A DNA stretch of 45,875 nucleotides, from assembly GCA_036523395.1 (NCBI GenBank), contig DATDEH010000015.1:1-45875 (forward strand). The letters run 5' to 3'. This document shows, piece by piece, positions 1-8,256 of this stretch. Below the pieces are notes generated by a model. It worked only from the letters and a program-made list of their open reading frames with translations. It was not told where the DNA came from and did not search any database. Source of the stretch: Candidatus Limnocylindria bacterium. Its GTDB lineage: Bacteria; Chloroflexota; Limnocylindria; P2-11E. The translations under genes were made by a program, and so were the position numbers. Numbering within the stretch: position 1 is the first letter of the stretch; each line of letters starts with the position of its first letter.

Positions 1-80
1 CCGACCGAGGGCCCCCGCGCGCGAGGGGTCCCCGTCCCGACGAGGGACGGGGTTTCGCGCGAAGAGAGGGTTTCGGTCGG
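1..80. repeat. Nested long hairpin at window edge
   Basis: Three nested inverted repeats lie in 80 bases. The outer arms are 1-8 and 73-80 (CCGACCGA/TCGGTCGG), the middle arms 18-24 and 55-61 (CGCGCGA/TCGCGCG), and the inner arms 30-38 and 44-52 (CCCCGTCCC/GGGACGGGG) around a five-base loop. A further small hairpin with CTTCG/CGAAG arms lies near 98-109. The structure may be a terminator of an upstream gene, although only a short T run follows, or a palindromic repeat. The frame of the next gene is open through it, so its coding status is uncertain. Confidence 0.55.
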
Positions 81-141
81 CCCCGCGTCGGGGGAGCCTT
101 CGAGCGAAGCCCCGCCTCTTCGCCTGGCTCTCGGTTATGCA

Positions 142-1005
142 TTGGCCTTCACCGCTGCGTCGTGTTTCGGCGTTGGCGGCATCATCGCGAAGGCGGCGTT
201 CAACGCGGGCGTCCCGCCGTCGTTATTGGCCGAGTGGCGCATCTTGTTTGGTTTTCTCGTCTATGCAGCGATCTTCGTGGTGATCCGTCCTTCGGCATTC
301 CGAGTTCGACGAGCCGATGCGCCGCTCTTCGCCTTGTTCGGCGTCGTTGGCCTCGCTGGAGTCCAGTGGTCCTACTACGAGTCGATCCAACGGCTGCCGG
401 TCGGGGTCGCGGTGGTCATCCAGTACACAGCGCCGGTCCTGTTGCTCATCTGGGCGCGGCTGCGCGGACGCACGGTCGGAAGCCGTCTGTGGCTCGCGGC
501 AGCGCTCGCTCTCGTCGGCTGCTTCTTCGCCGCCGGCGCGTACGACGCCACGCTCTTCCAACTGAACACCGCGGGCGTCGCGCTCTCGGTGCTGTCCGCG
601 TTCATCTTCGCTCTGTACTTCTCGCTCGCCGAGCGGATCCTCAAGCGCTATGACACGCCGACGCTCCTGATCTATGGATTCGGGTTCGCGCTTCTTGCCT
701 GGGCGGCGTTCCGACCGCTGTGGACGCTCCCGTGGACCACGACGCCACCAGAGATCTACGGGCTGCTCGCAGGCGTGATCGTCATCGCGACGGTCATTCC
801 ATTCGGCCTCACGCTCGCCGCCGTGAAGCTGATCCCCGCGGCCCGCGTCGGCCTGACCGCCACGATCGAGCCGGTCATCGCGGCGATCGCGGCGTTCCTC
901 GTGCTCGGCGAGCAGCTCGCGTTGCCGCAGATCGCCGGTGGCGCGATCGTGATCGCCGCCATTCTCATCGCGCAGAGTCTTCGTCCGACTGTGGATAGCG
1001 TCTAG
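142..1005 (+). CDS. EamA/DMT-family membrane permease
   Basis: This is a drug/metabolite-transporter superfamily protein of about 287 residues with two EamA repeats, roughly residues 1-128 and 143-280, and about ten hydrophobic helices. The second repeat ends with the typical pattern of a glycine/proline-poor helix preceded by an E-P-V-I-A-A-I segment and the L-G-E-Q motif. Such proteins export or import small metabolites across the inner membrane; the substrate cannot be inferred. The TTG at 142 is the only canonical start in this frame, but it cuts into the first helix. Residues encoded just upstream (L-R-L-A-L-G-Y-A) look like a normal N-terminus, and the frame stays open to base 1. The real start may therefore be non-canonical or outside the window. 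Confidence 0.8.
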   Translation: MAFTAASCFGVGGIIAKAAFNAGVPPSLLAEWRILFGFLVYAAIFVVIRPSAFRVRRADAPLFALFGVVGLAGVQWSYYESIQRLPVGVAVVIQYTAPVLLLIWARLRGRTVGSRLWLAAALALVGCFFAAGAYDATLFQLNTAGVALSVLSAFIFALYFSLAERILKRYDTPTLLIYGFGFALLAWAAFRPLWTLPWTTTPPEIYGLLAGVIVIATVIPFGLTLAAVKLIPAARVGLTATIEPVIAAIAAFLVLGEQLALPQIAGGAIVIAAILIAQSLRPTVDSV

Positions 1006-1051
1006 GCCTGGTAAGAGAGACGGTCTCTGGCCGAATGAAAGGGCGTCGACG

Positions 1052-1435
1052 GTGAAGGACATAAGCACGGGTCGCGCGTGGGTGCCATCCCAGCTCACCA
1101 TTTCCGGCGCAGTCGTCGCGTCGATTCTTGTAATGCGCCTTCCGGACGGAATCGCCGTGCGCTTCACGGAATGCCAAGGCCGATCGCCTGGAGTGCGGGA
1201 GTGGATGCGTCGGTGGTTTGAGGATCGTCGAGCGAAGTACGAGCGCGAGAAGGCGGGCGAGTTGGCGGTGCCGACAGCGGTGGTCACACTGAGTGTGCAG
1301 CGCGCGAAGTCTGGAGGTGAGTACGCCATTGTGGAAGCGTTCTCAGCAACCTCCGAAGCCACTTCGATCCCTGATGATTGGCCGGACGTCCCATACGCCG
1401 AGTTGGTTGCGCGAGCGGTCGCATTTCTGAGCTGA
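1052..1435 (+). CDS. Hypothetical protein, 127 aa
   Basis: I do not recognise a family. The 127-residue product starts at GTG 1052, preceded by AAAGGG about eight bases upstream. It has no signal peptide or membrane segment. It looks like a small mixed alpha/beta protein: a beta-rich start, a charged helix near residues 50-70 (W-F-E-D-R-R-A-K-Y-E-R-E), more strands, and a final helix. It sits between the EamA gene and rsmI on the same strand with short gaps, so it could be co-transcribed with either. The long antisense frame here has a low-complexity arginine/glutamate-rich translation and is a shadow. Confidence 0.55.
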   Translation: MKDISTGRAWVPSQLTISGAVVASILVMRLPDGIAVRFTECQGRSPGVREWMRRWFEDRRAKYEREKAGELAVPTAVVTLSVQRAKSGGEYAIVEAFSATSEATSIPDDWPDVPYAELVARAVAFLS

Positions 1436-1469
1436 GCCAGAATCACGCCAGGCGAGAGAATCTCCACTG

Positions 1470-2165
1470 ATGGGCAAGCTGTATCTCGTCGCGACGCCGA
1501 TCGGTAATCTCGAGGACGTCTCGCAGCGCGCGCTGCGCATCCTGCAGGAAGCGCACATGGTCGCGTGTGAGGACACGCGACACACGCAGATCCTGCTGCG
1601 CAAGCACGAGATCCGCGCGAAGCACCTGACTGCGTACACGGAGTTCAACCACAAGCGACAGGTCGCGGTGCTCGTCGGGCAGCTTGATCGCGGCTGGGAC
1701 ATCGCGCTCGTCTCCGACGCCGGCACTCCCGCACTCTCCGACCCGGGAGAGCAGCTCGTGCGCGCGGCGATCGCGGCAGGCCACGAAGTCGTTGCGATAC
1801 CCGGCCCGGCGGCGGCGATCGCGGCGCTCGTCGCGTCCGGCCTCCCCACACGCGAGTTCACGTTCGTCGGCTTCGTCGAGAAGAAGAGCGGGCCACGTCG
1901 TCGCCTCCTCGAGCGCCTCATCGCCGAGGGCCGCACCGTGGTGCTGTACGAGAGCCCGTACCGCGTTGCCGATCTTCTCGCGGACCTCGCGGCGGTCGCG
2001 CCGACCGCGTCGGTGGTTGTCGCGCGCGAGCTCACGAAGATCCACGAGGAGCTTGTGCGCGGCACGGCGACGGCGCTCGCGGCGCGGTTCGCGGAGAAGG
2101 CCGCCAAGGGTGAGGTGACCATCGTCTTCGCGGCCAATGTGCCCGCGGATCGGCCCACCGGCTAG
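1470..2165 (+). CDS. rsmI: 16S rRNA (cytidine1402-2'-O)-methyltransferase RsmI
   Basis: RsmI methylates the ribose of C1402 in the decoding centre of 16S rRNA using S-adenosylmethionine. The N-terminus L-Y-L-V-A-T-P-I-G-N-L-E-D and the following C-E-D-T-R-H-T segment are signature motifs of the family. The S-D-A-G-T-P-x-L-S-D-P-G motif near residues 82-95 and the I-P-G-P-A-A motif near 110-116 belong to the tetrapyrrole-methylase fold. The protein has 231 residues against about 280 in E. coli, so it lacks the small C-terminal region. In many bacteria rsmI lies beside metG and tatD; here those two genes begin about 18.9 kb downstream on the same strand. Confidence 0.93.
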   Translation: MGKLYLVATPIGNLEDVSQRALRILQEAHMVACEDTRHTQILLRKHEIRAKHLTAYTEFNHKRQVAVLVGQLDRGWDIALVSDAGTPALSDPGEQLVRAAIAAGHEVVAIPGPAAAIAALVASGLPTREFTFVGFVEKKSGPRRRLLERLIAEGRTVVLYESPYRVADLLADLAAVAPTASVVVARELTKIHEELVRGTATALAARFAEKAAKGEVTIVFAANVPADRPTG

Positions 2166-2209
2166 GCGAGCAGACGTCTGATCTGACCTTCGATCGGCGA
2201 TACGCTTAC

Positions 2210-2761
2210 GTGATGCGACCCCTTCGGTATTCCATCAACGTCACGCTGGACGGGTGCTGCGATCATCGTGAAGGCTTCGCGGACGAAGACTTACATCGTC
2301 ACGCGGTGGAAAACCTAGAACAGGCCGATGCTCTCCTCTTTGGCCGGGTGACGTACGAAATGATGGAGGCAGCGTTTCGGTCGCCGGCGCGGACGGGAAC
2401 GAGGCCCGATTGGATGGAACCCTTCGCCCGGACGATCGACGCGGCAAAGAAGTACGTCGTGTCGAGCACCCTGGACCGGGTCGATTGGAACGCGGAGCTC
2501 GTGCGCGGGGATCTGGGGAAGGCCGTTCAACAGCTGAAACGGGAGTCGGGTAAGGGACTGCTCGTGGGAGGCGTGAAGCTCCCGCTGGCGTTGGCGGAGC
2601 TGGGCTTGATCGACGAGTACGAGTTCGTGGTGCATCCCAGGCTGGCGGGTCACGGGCCGACGTTGTTCGCGGGGCTATCGGAGCGTATCGACCTGAATCT
2701 CGTGAGCCGGCTGGAGTTCAGATCGGGGGCGGTGGCGCTGCGGTATGAGCCCAGAAGGTAG
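2210..2761 (+). CDS. RibD C-terminal/dihydrofolate reductase-like protein
   Basis: This is a 183-residue protein of the RibD_C (YyaP/YwjB-like) family, which adopts the dihydrofolate reductase fold and probably uses NADPH. Family signatures are visible in order: the Y-S-I-N-V-T-L-D-G strand near the N-terminus, L-L-F-G-R-V-T-Y-E-M-M near residues 41-52, Y-V-V-S-S-T-L near 82-88, and the L-L-V-G-G-V-K-L-P-L-A-L segment near 116-127. The substrate is unknown. Such stand-alone proteins are widespread and are often annotated only as dihydrofolate reductase family. Start codons GTG 2210 and ATG 2213 are adjacent and either could be used. Confidence 0.85.
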   Translation: MMRPLRYSINVTLDGCCDHREGFADEDLHRHAVENLEQADALLFGRVTYEMMEAAFRSPARTGTRPDWMEPFARTIDAAKKYVVSSTLDRVDWNAELVRGDLGKAVQQLKRESGKGLLVGGVKLPLALAELGLIDEYEFVVHPRLAGHGPTLFAGLSERIDLNLVSRLEFRSGAVALRYEPRR

Positions 2762-2815
2762 CCATCGGGCGTGTCTTCTAGACTCCGCGCGACAGACGAC
2801 GTGGGGGAGGACGCA

Positions 2816-4456
2816 ATGAAGCTCGGACTGCACACGATCTTGCTCCGTGCGACTTCGACGATGCTCGTCGCAGCGCTCGCGGTCTCGGCTTGCACGAGCA
2901 CGACGACGCCACCCGGAGCATCGACCGCTCCGTCTGCGGCGGCGGCCGGGCCGGTGTCCGGCGGGACCGTGACGATCCCGATCGGCGCGGACCCGACGCT
3001 GAACCCCTGGAGTCCGAACGCCTTCGTGGAGTCGCTCTTCATCAACCGCGCGATCTTCGAGGGACTCACAAAGCCGGGCAAGGACCTTGCGCCGGCGGCG
3101 GACCTCGCCCAAAGCTGGACAGTCGCGCCGGATGGCCTGAGCTGGACGTTCAAGCTCCGCAGCGGCGTGAAGTGGAGCGACGGCAAACCCTTCACGGCCG
3201 ACGACGTCGCGTTCACATTCAACGACATCGTTCTCAAGCCAGACCTCGGCGCGCAGAACAGGGCCAGCTATGCGGCGGTCAAGAGCGTCACGGTCGTCGA
3301 TCCGACCACCGTGCGCTTCGATCTGACGCGGAAGTTCGCGGCCCTGGCGTCGTTCCTCGCCTACAACGCGGGCATCCTGCCCAAGCACGTGCTCTCCGCG
3401 AACCCGCTCACGACCACGACATTCAACAAGGGGATCCCGGTCAGCACCGGGCCGTTCAAGGTCGAGAAGTACACCTCCGGCCAGAGCGTCTCCCTGGTGC
3501 CCAACGAGAACTACTTCGGTCCGAAGCCGTTCCTCGACAAGGTCGTCTTCACCGTCGTGGCGGATCCGAACACACAGGTCGCGCAGGCGCTCTCCGGTGA
3601 CCTGCAGATCATGATCTTGGACAACAAGGCGGCGGTGGACCGCATGAAGAGCGCGGCTGGCCTTGTCGTCGTGGCGCGTCCGCTCGTGCAGTACTACTGG
3701 CTCTCGCTCAACCAGACCGACAGCCGCTTCACCGACGTGCGCGTCCGTCAGGCGTTCGTTCACGCGATCGACCGCCAGGCGATCATCAAGTCGGTCGAGC
3801 TCGGGTACGGCTCGATCGCGAACAGTCCGATCACGCCGGCCCTCGCCGCGTACTACGACCCTTCGCTCGCGTCGAAGTACCCGTACGACCCGGCGAAAGC
3901 GACCGAGCTGCTCAAGGCGGCCGGGTGGACGCCAGGCGCGAACGGCGTGCTTCAGAAGGATGGCAAGCCGTTCCAGTTCACGATGGATGTTGGACAGCGC
4001 GGCGTTCTCGAGCCGGTCAACGCGCTCATCCAGCAGGACCTGAAGAAGGTCGGCGTCGTCGTCGACCTGAACACGATGGAGTGGAACTCCTACATCCAGA
4101 AAGACGTGGTGCGTCGTGAATACACGGCCACGGTGAACTGGTGGACCTACCCAAGCGACCCGGACGTCTTCCCCTACTACCACTCCAGCGCGGCGGGCAA
4201 GGGCTTCAACATTCCGGGCTACCAGGACCCGAAGCTAGATGACCTGCTCGTGCAGGGCCAGAGTGCCAGCGACCTCGAGTCGCGCAAGGCGGTCTACAAG
4301 CAGCTCCAGCAGTACACCTCCGAGGTGCTGCCATACCTGTTCCTCTGGTACCCGCAGGAGATCGACGTGCTGAGCTCGTCGCTCAAGGGCGTGCCGGAGC
4401 TCGGCCTGCGTGACGCCATGCACTACATCGGCGAATGGTGGTTGGCCAAGAAGTGA
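2816..4456 (+). CDS. Family 5 peptide/nickel ABC substrate-binding lipoprotein
   Basis: This is the extracytoplasmic binding component of an oligopeptide/dipeptide-type importer. I chose ATG 2816, 546 residues, because a strong GGGGGAGGA ribosome-binding site lies just upstream and the product then begins with a clean lipoprotein signal. That signal is a basic start, a hydrophobic stretch, and the lipobox A-V-S-A-C with Cys26, followed by a Ser/Thr/Pro/Ala linker. Family 5 features include the early D-P-x-L-N-P-W pattern, the W-T-F-K-L-R-S-G-V-K-W-S-D-G motif near residues 108-121, and the V-R-Q-A-F-V-H-A-I-D-R segment. Two permease genes and a dipeptidase follow, which supports peptide uptake. 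No ATPase gene accompanies it. Confidence 0.92.
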   Translation: MKLGLHTILLRATSTMLVAALAVSACTSTTTPPGASTAPSAAAAGPVSGGTVTIPIGADPTLNPWSPNAFVESLFINRAIFEGLTKPGKDLAPAADLAQSWTVAPDGLSWTFKLRSGVKWSDGKPFTADDVAFTFNDIVLKPDLGAQNRASYAAVKSVTVVDPTTVRFDLTRKFAALASFLAYNAGILPKHVLSANPLTTTTFNKGIPVSTGPFKVEKYTSGQSVSLVPNENYFGPKPFLDKVVFTVVADPNTQVAQALSGDLQIMILDNKAAVDRMKSAAGLVVVARPLVQYYWLSLNQTDSRFTDVRVRQAFVHAIDRQAIIKSVELGYGSIANSPITPALAAYYDPSLASKYPYDPAKATELLKAAGWTPGANGVLQKDGKPFQFTMDVGQRGVLEPVNALIQQDLKKVGVVVDLNTMEWNSYIQKDVVRREYTATVNWWTYPSDPDVFPYYHSSAAGKGFNIPGYQDPKLDDLLVQGQSASDLESRKAVYKQLQQYTSEVLPYLFLWYPQEIDVLSSSLKGVPELGLRDAMHYIGEWWLAKK

Positions 4457-5450
4457 CCTTCGCCTGTCGGCTCCGGCTTTCCGGAGCGGCCTGGCCGCTC
4501 CGGCAGTAGCCCGCTTCCTTTTCCAGCGCGTCGCGTTGGGGGCGCTCGTGATCGTTTTCGCGAGCGCCCTCACCTTCTTCTTCGTCAACCTCGCGCCCGG
4601 CGGTCCGGCCTCGGTCATGCGATTCGACGTCACGGCCGAGCAGCGCGAGGCACTGATAAAGCGCATGGGCCTCGACAAGCCCGTCACGCAGCGATACGTC
4701 GAATGGGTCACCGGGGCGGCGCGTGGCGACTTCGGCACGTCGCTCCTGACGGACGAGCCCGTCACCCAGCGCATCGGCGAGAGACTTCCGAACACTCTCA
4801 TGCTCGCGGGCGCCGCGTTCGTGCTGTCGGTGCTGCTCGGTATCCCGATCGGTCTGATCCAGGCATTGCGCCGCGGGAGCCCGCTCGATCATGTGCTGAG
4901 CTTTCTCAGCGCGGTCGGACTCGCTGTGCCGGTGTTCTGGCTGGGCATCGTGCTGATCCTCATCTTCTCCGTGTCGCTCCACGTGCTGCCATCTGCCGGA
5001 GTGACCGGGATCACGACGGACACGTTGTTCGACCGCGCGCAGCACCTCGTCCTTCCCGCGGTGGTGCTGGCCTCGACGGTGCTTCCCACCATCGTCCGTT
5101 ACATGCGTTCGGCGGCGATCGAGGTCCTGCACGAGGACTACATCCGTACCGCCGAGTCGAAGGGTCTGGGGCCGCGCCTCGTCGTCACGCGCCACGTCCT
5201 GCGGAACGCATTGGTCCCGGTGGTCAGCGCGCTGGGGGCGCTCGTGCCGCGTCTTCTGGGTGGCGCGGTCGTCACGGAGGCGGTGTTCAGCTGGCCGGGC
5301 CTCGGCCGGCTCGCACTCGAGGCGGCTCAGGGCCGGGACTATCCGCTCATCACCGGCCTCACGGTGGTCGCCGCCGCCATCGCGGTCGGGACGACGCTGC
5401 TCGTCGATGTCGCGTACACGCGCATCGATCCACGGGTGCGAGTCGCATGA
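4410..5450 (+). CDS. DppB-type ABC permease (start uncertain)
   Basis: This is the first inner-membrane subunit of the peptide-type importer, with six helices. The permease loop motif E-A-A/E-S-K-G-L-G-P-R, followed by H-V-L-R-N-A-L-V-P, lies in the second half. The start cannot be fixed. ATG 4410 overlaps the binding-protein gene and would translate through the intercistronic hairpin. CTG 4491 and TTG 4536 are alternatives, and the last of these removes the basic N-terminus normally preceding helix 1. Conserved homology begins around R-F-L-F-Q-R-V at about 4512. Its stop overlaps the next start as ATGA at 5447-5450, indicating translational coupling. Confidence 0.85.
   Translation: MTPCTTSANGGWPRSDLRLSAPAFRSGLAAPAVARFLFQRVALGALVIVFASALTFFFVNLAPGGPASVMRFDVTAEQREALIKRMGLDKPVTQRYVEWVTGAARGDFGTSLLTDEPVTQRIGERLPNTLMLAGAAFVLSVLLGIPIGLIQALRRGSPLDHVLSFLSAVGLAVPVFWLGIVLILIFSVSLHVLPSAGVTGITTDTLFDRAQHLVLPAVVLASTVLPTIVRYMRSAAIEVLHEDYIRTAESKGLGPRLVVTRHVLRNALVPVVSALGALVPRLLGGAVVTEAVFSWPGLGRLALEAAQGRDYPLITGLTVVAAAIAVGTTLLVDVAYTRIDPRVRVA
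4470..4503 (+). promoter_or_regulatory. Intercistronic alternative hairpins
   Basis: Just after the binding-protein stop at 4456, segment 4481-4487 (CCGGAGC) can pair with 4470-4476 (GCTCCGG, loop CTTT). It can instead form part of a perfect 11-bp hairpin, CCGGAGCGGCC at 4481-4491 pairing with GGCCGCTCCGG at 4493-4503. The two structures exclude each other. Placed between binding protein and permease, they could protect the upstream message or reduce permease expression, as intercistronic repeats do in other binding-protein operons. The function is inferred. Confidence 0.6.
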
Positions 5451-6250
5451 CGCGTCTCGGTGCCGCGGCCCTCGCGGTGCTCGCCGCGATATCCCTGCTC
5501 GCGATCGCCGGCCCGTTGCTGTGGACGATCCCTCCGGAGGCGACCAATCCGGCGCTGAACCTGGCCGGCCCGAGCGCCGCGCACCCGCTCGGAACCGACG
5601 AGCTCGGGCGCGACGTCCTGAGTCGGCTGCTGCACGGGACCCGCGTCACGCTGCTCGTGGGCGTTGCCGCGATGCTCGCCGCGCTGTCGATCGGCGTGTT
5701 CGTCGGTGCGATCGCGGGTTTCAGGGGCGGCTGGACCGACGCAGTCCTCATGCGTTTCACCGACGGGATGCTCGCGGTGCCGGCGTTCTTCTTCATCCTC
5801 GTCGTGGTCACCGTGCTCGGACCCGGTATCGCGACACTGGTCTTCGTCATCGGCGCGCTCTCGTGGATGCCGGTCGCACGCGTCGTGTATGGGGAGACGC
5901 TGCGCTGGAAGACCGCCGAGTTCGTCGTTGCCGCGATGTCGCTTGGCGTGCCGGCGCCGCGTCTGCTCGCTCGCCATATCCTTCCGCAGGCTATCCCGTC
6001 GCTCGTCGTCTCGGCCACTCTCGGCGTAGCGTTCGCGATCCTCACCGAGTCCGCGCTCAGCTATCTGAGCTTCGGCGTACAGTCGCCATTGCCATCACTG
6101 GGCAACATGCTGCAGAAGGCGCAGATCTACGTGTTCACGGCCCCGGTGCTCGCCATCTATCCCGGCCTCGTGATCACCGCGGTCGTGCTCGCGTTCAACT
6201 TTCTCGGCGATGGTCTGCGCGACGCGCTCGATCCGCGTCGTCGTCGTTAA
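5447..6250 (+). CDS. DppC-type ABC permease
   Basis: This is the second permease of the peptide-type importer, 267 residues, starting at ATG 5447 inside the ATGA overlap. The N-terminal helix is followed by the H-P-L-G-T-D-E-L-G-R-D-V-L-S-R-L motif near residues 47-62, which is diagnostic for DppC/OppC. The core has five further helices, and the coupling loop M-S-L-G-V-P-A-P-R-L-L-A-R-H-I-L-P is near residues 164-180. The gene forms an operon with the binding protein, DppB-type permease and, 31 bases downstream, the M19 dipeptidase. Neither a DppD nor a DppF ATPase is nearby, so the transporter must borrow ATPases encoded elsewhere. Confidence 0.92.
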   Translation: MTRLGAAALAVLAAISLLAIAGPLLWTIPPEATNPALNLAGPSAAHPLGTDELGRDVLSRLLHGTRVTLLVGVAAMLAALSIGVFVGAIAGFRGGWTDAVLMRFTDGMLAVPAFFFILVVVTVLGPGIATLVFVIGALSWMPVARVVYGETLRWKTAEFVVAAMSLGVPAPRLLARHILPQAIPSLVVSATLGVAFAILTESALSYLSFGVQSPLPSLGNMLQKAQIYVFTAPVLAIYPGLVITAVVLAFNFLGDGLRDALDPRRRR

Positions 6251-6281
6251 TATCGGCGCCTAGGCGCAGGGGAGGACAGAC

Positions 6282-7502
6282 ATGAAGACAGCCGATATCG
6301 GCAAGCGCACGAAGTACTCCGGCTACTCGAGCTTCCAGTACCTCGAGGGCGGCACTGACTACCGCGAGTTCGAGCTCGCGAAAGAGCTCGACCGCGTTCC
6401 GTCGCGCAAGGTCGAGGTCAGCGGCGCGCAGGAGCAGCGTGTCCAGCGCCTCCTCGACGAGAACCTCGCGGTCTCGCTGCACGATCACTGCTTCGTTGTC
6501 CCCGCGGACTTCGACGATCTCGCGGAGTACCGCCGCCAGGGCCGCGATGTCACGGGCTACGCCGGGATGGCGCAGTCCGGCCTCGACGCGGTGTTCGACT
6601 GCCTCATGGACGGTACCGCGACGATCACGTCGAAGGCGGGCTGGAAGTGGGACGACATCATCTACGACCTCGGCATGCGCCTCTCAGACATCGCGCATCA
6701 GGACTTCATCGTCCGCGGCGAAACGCTCGAAGACATCCGCCAGGCCAAGGCGAACGGTCAGATCGCGTTCATCGCGTCGCTCGAGGCCGCGACGGCGATC
6801 GAGAACGAAGTCGACCGCCTCGACATCCTCTACGGCCTGGGCATACGGTCATCGGGCATCGCGTACAGCGAGGCGAACACGCTGGGCAGCGGCTTGAAGG
6901 AAGCGCGCGACGGCGGCCTCACCGAATTCGGTCGCCAGGCGGTCCGGCGCATGAACAAGCTCGGGATCGCCATCGACATCTCACACTCTGGCGACCAGAC
7001 GTGCCTGGACACGATCGAAGTCAGCGAGAAGCCGATCTTCATCACGCACGCCGGCGCGCGCGGGCTGTGGAACACGAAGCGGATGAAGCCGGATGAGGTC
7101 CTGAAGGCCATGGCCGCGAAGGGCGGCGTCATCGGTATCGAGGCCGCTCCGCACACAACGTTGACCAAGGCACACCCGAAGCATTCCATCGAGAGCTTCA
7201 TGGAGCACTTCGAGTACTGCGCCGACCTCGTCGGGATCGACCATGTCGCGTTCGGTCCCGACACTCTGTTCGGCGACCACGTCGGGCTGCACCACTACTT
7301 CGCGAAGCAGCTCTCGATCAAGTCAGCGCACGGCGCGCAGGCCTTCGAGGAGGTCGAGTACGTCGACGGGATCGAGAACCCGGCGGAGGCGTTCCCGAAC
7401 ATCGTTCGCTGGCTCGTGAAGCACGATTACTCGGACGGCGACATCACCAAGGCCATCGGAGGGAACGTGATGCGCGTGCTCGAGGAGGCGTGGTTCCGGT
7501 AA
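6282..7502 (+). CDS. M19 (renal/membrane dipeptidase-like) peptidase
   Basis: This is a 406-residue amidohydrolase-fold dipeptidase, expected to use two zinc ions to cleave dipeptides with little residue specificity, including ones carrying D-residues. The early S-L-H-D-H-C motif provides the H-x-D/H zinc pair, here with the first residues H-D-H. E168-like Glu occurs in the A-S-L-E-A-A-T segment. D-I-S-H-S-G and I-T-H-A-G-A-R supply the later histidines, and G-I-D-H-V-A-F-G-P-D the last conserved Asp region. No signal peptide is visible, so it probably acts in the cytoplasm on imported peptides. A strong AGGGGAGGA ribosome-binding site precedes ATG 6282. Twelve-base perfect palindromes lie at 6256-6267 and 6291-6302. 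Confidence 0.9.
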   Translation: MKTADIGKRTKYSGYSSFQYLEGGTDYREFELAKELDRVPSRKVEVSGAQEQRVQRLLDENLAVSLHDHCFVVPADFDDLAEYRRQGRDVTGYAGMAQSGLDAVFDCLMDGTATITSKAGWKWDDIIYDLGMRLSDIAHQDFIVRGETLEDIRQAKANGQIAFIASLEAATAIENEVDRLDILYGLGIRSSGIAYSEANTLGSGLKEARDGGLTEFGRQAVRRMNKLGIAIDISHSGDQTCLDTIEVSEKPIFITHAGARGLWNTKRMKPDEVLKAMAAKGGVIGIEAAPHTTLTKAHPKHSIESFMEHFEYCADLVGIDHVAFGPDTLFGDHVGLHHYFAKQLSIKSAHGAQAFEEVEYVDGIENPAEAFPNIVRWLVKHDYSDGDITKAIGGNVMRVLEEAWFR

Positions 7503-7548
7503 CTCCAAGCCCGCGTATCCTCCGACGGGCGAAGGGGGAGCCGGTCCA

Positions 7549-8256
7549 TTGAAGCGCGACTACCGCAAATGGAACAGTCCCGCGCTGGGACGCGACATGG
7601 ACCTGCTCGTTTTTGGGGAGGGCGGCACCCCGGTGCTCGTCTTCCCGACGTCGATGGGCCGCTTCTTCCAGTGGGAGGACTTCGGGATGATCGCCCACAT
7701 GGCGCCGCGGATCGACGCCGGCTGGCTGCAGCTTTGGTGTGTCGACAGCGTGGATTCGGAGTCCTTCTACGACAAGAAGAAGTCACCGCAGGAGCGCGCT
7801 CAGCGGCATCTCGAGTACGAGCGCTACATCGTGGATGAGGTCCTGCCGATGATCCGCGCGGAGAATCCGGTCGACTTCCTCATCGTGGTTGGCGCGTCGT
7901 TCGGTGCGTTCCACGCGCTCGCGCTCGCGACACGCCGCCCAGGTCTGGCGCGCAAGGCGATCGGGCTCTCCGGCGCGTACGACGCGGCCCGTTGGCTGGG
8001 TGGCTCGCGTGAGGGCGAGGCGTACTACGTGAACCCGCTGACCTTCCTCCCCAACCTTAACGACGAGCGCTACCTCGAGCCGCTGCGGGCGACGGAGATC
8101 GTCATCGCCACCGGTCGCGACGACGCGAACGCGGACGAGTCGCGCCGCATGGCCAAGCTCCTTCAGGACAAGGGCGTTCCAGCGAGCCTGCATGTCTGGG
8201 ACGGCTGGTCGCACGACTGGCCGTATTGGAAAGAGATGGTGGACGTGTTCCTGTGA
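7549..8256 (+). CDS. Alpha/beta-hydrolase esterase-like protein
   Basis: This is a 235-residue alpha/beta hydrolase related to the esterase D/PHB-depolymerase-like group. The nucleophile elbow is G-A-S-F-G near residues 121-125. The likely acid is an Asp in G-R-D-D-A-N-A-D-E-S near 187-196, and the base is the His in W-S-H-D-W near 223-227. No signal peptide is present, so it is cytoplasmic. The start TTG 7549 follows an AAGGGGGAG site. Its stop overlaps the next start as GTGA at 8253-8256, making it the first gene of a coupled ligase cluster. It may trim or release an ester or amide from the cluster product; that role is inference. Confidence 0.82.
   Translation: MKRDYRKWNSPALGRDMDLLVFGEGGTPVLVFPTSMGRFFQWEDFGMIAHMAPRIDAGWLQLWCVDSVDSESFYDKKKSPQERAQRHLEYERYIVDEVLPMIRAENPVDFLIVVGASFGAFHALALATRRPGLARKAIGLSGAYDAARWLGGSREGEAYYVNPLTFLPNLNDERYLEPLRATEIVIATGRDDANADESRRMAKLLQDKGVPASLHVWDGWSHDWPYWKEMVDVFL

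Noticed and set aside
223-1467. Long minus-strand frame of 414 codons opposite the EamA gene
   Set aside because: Its translation is arginine-, aspartate- and glutamate-rich low complexity typical of antisense frames in high-GC genes, while the plus strand encodes recognisable proteins.
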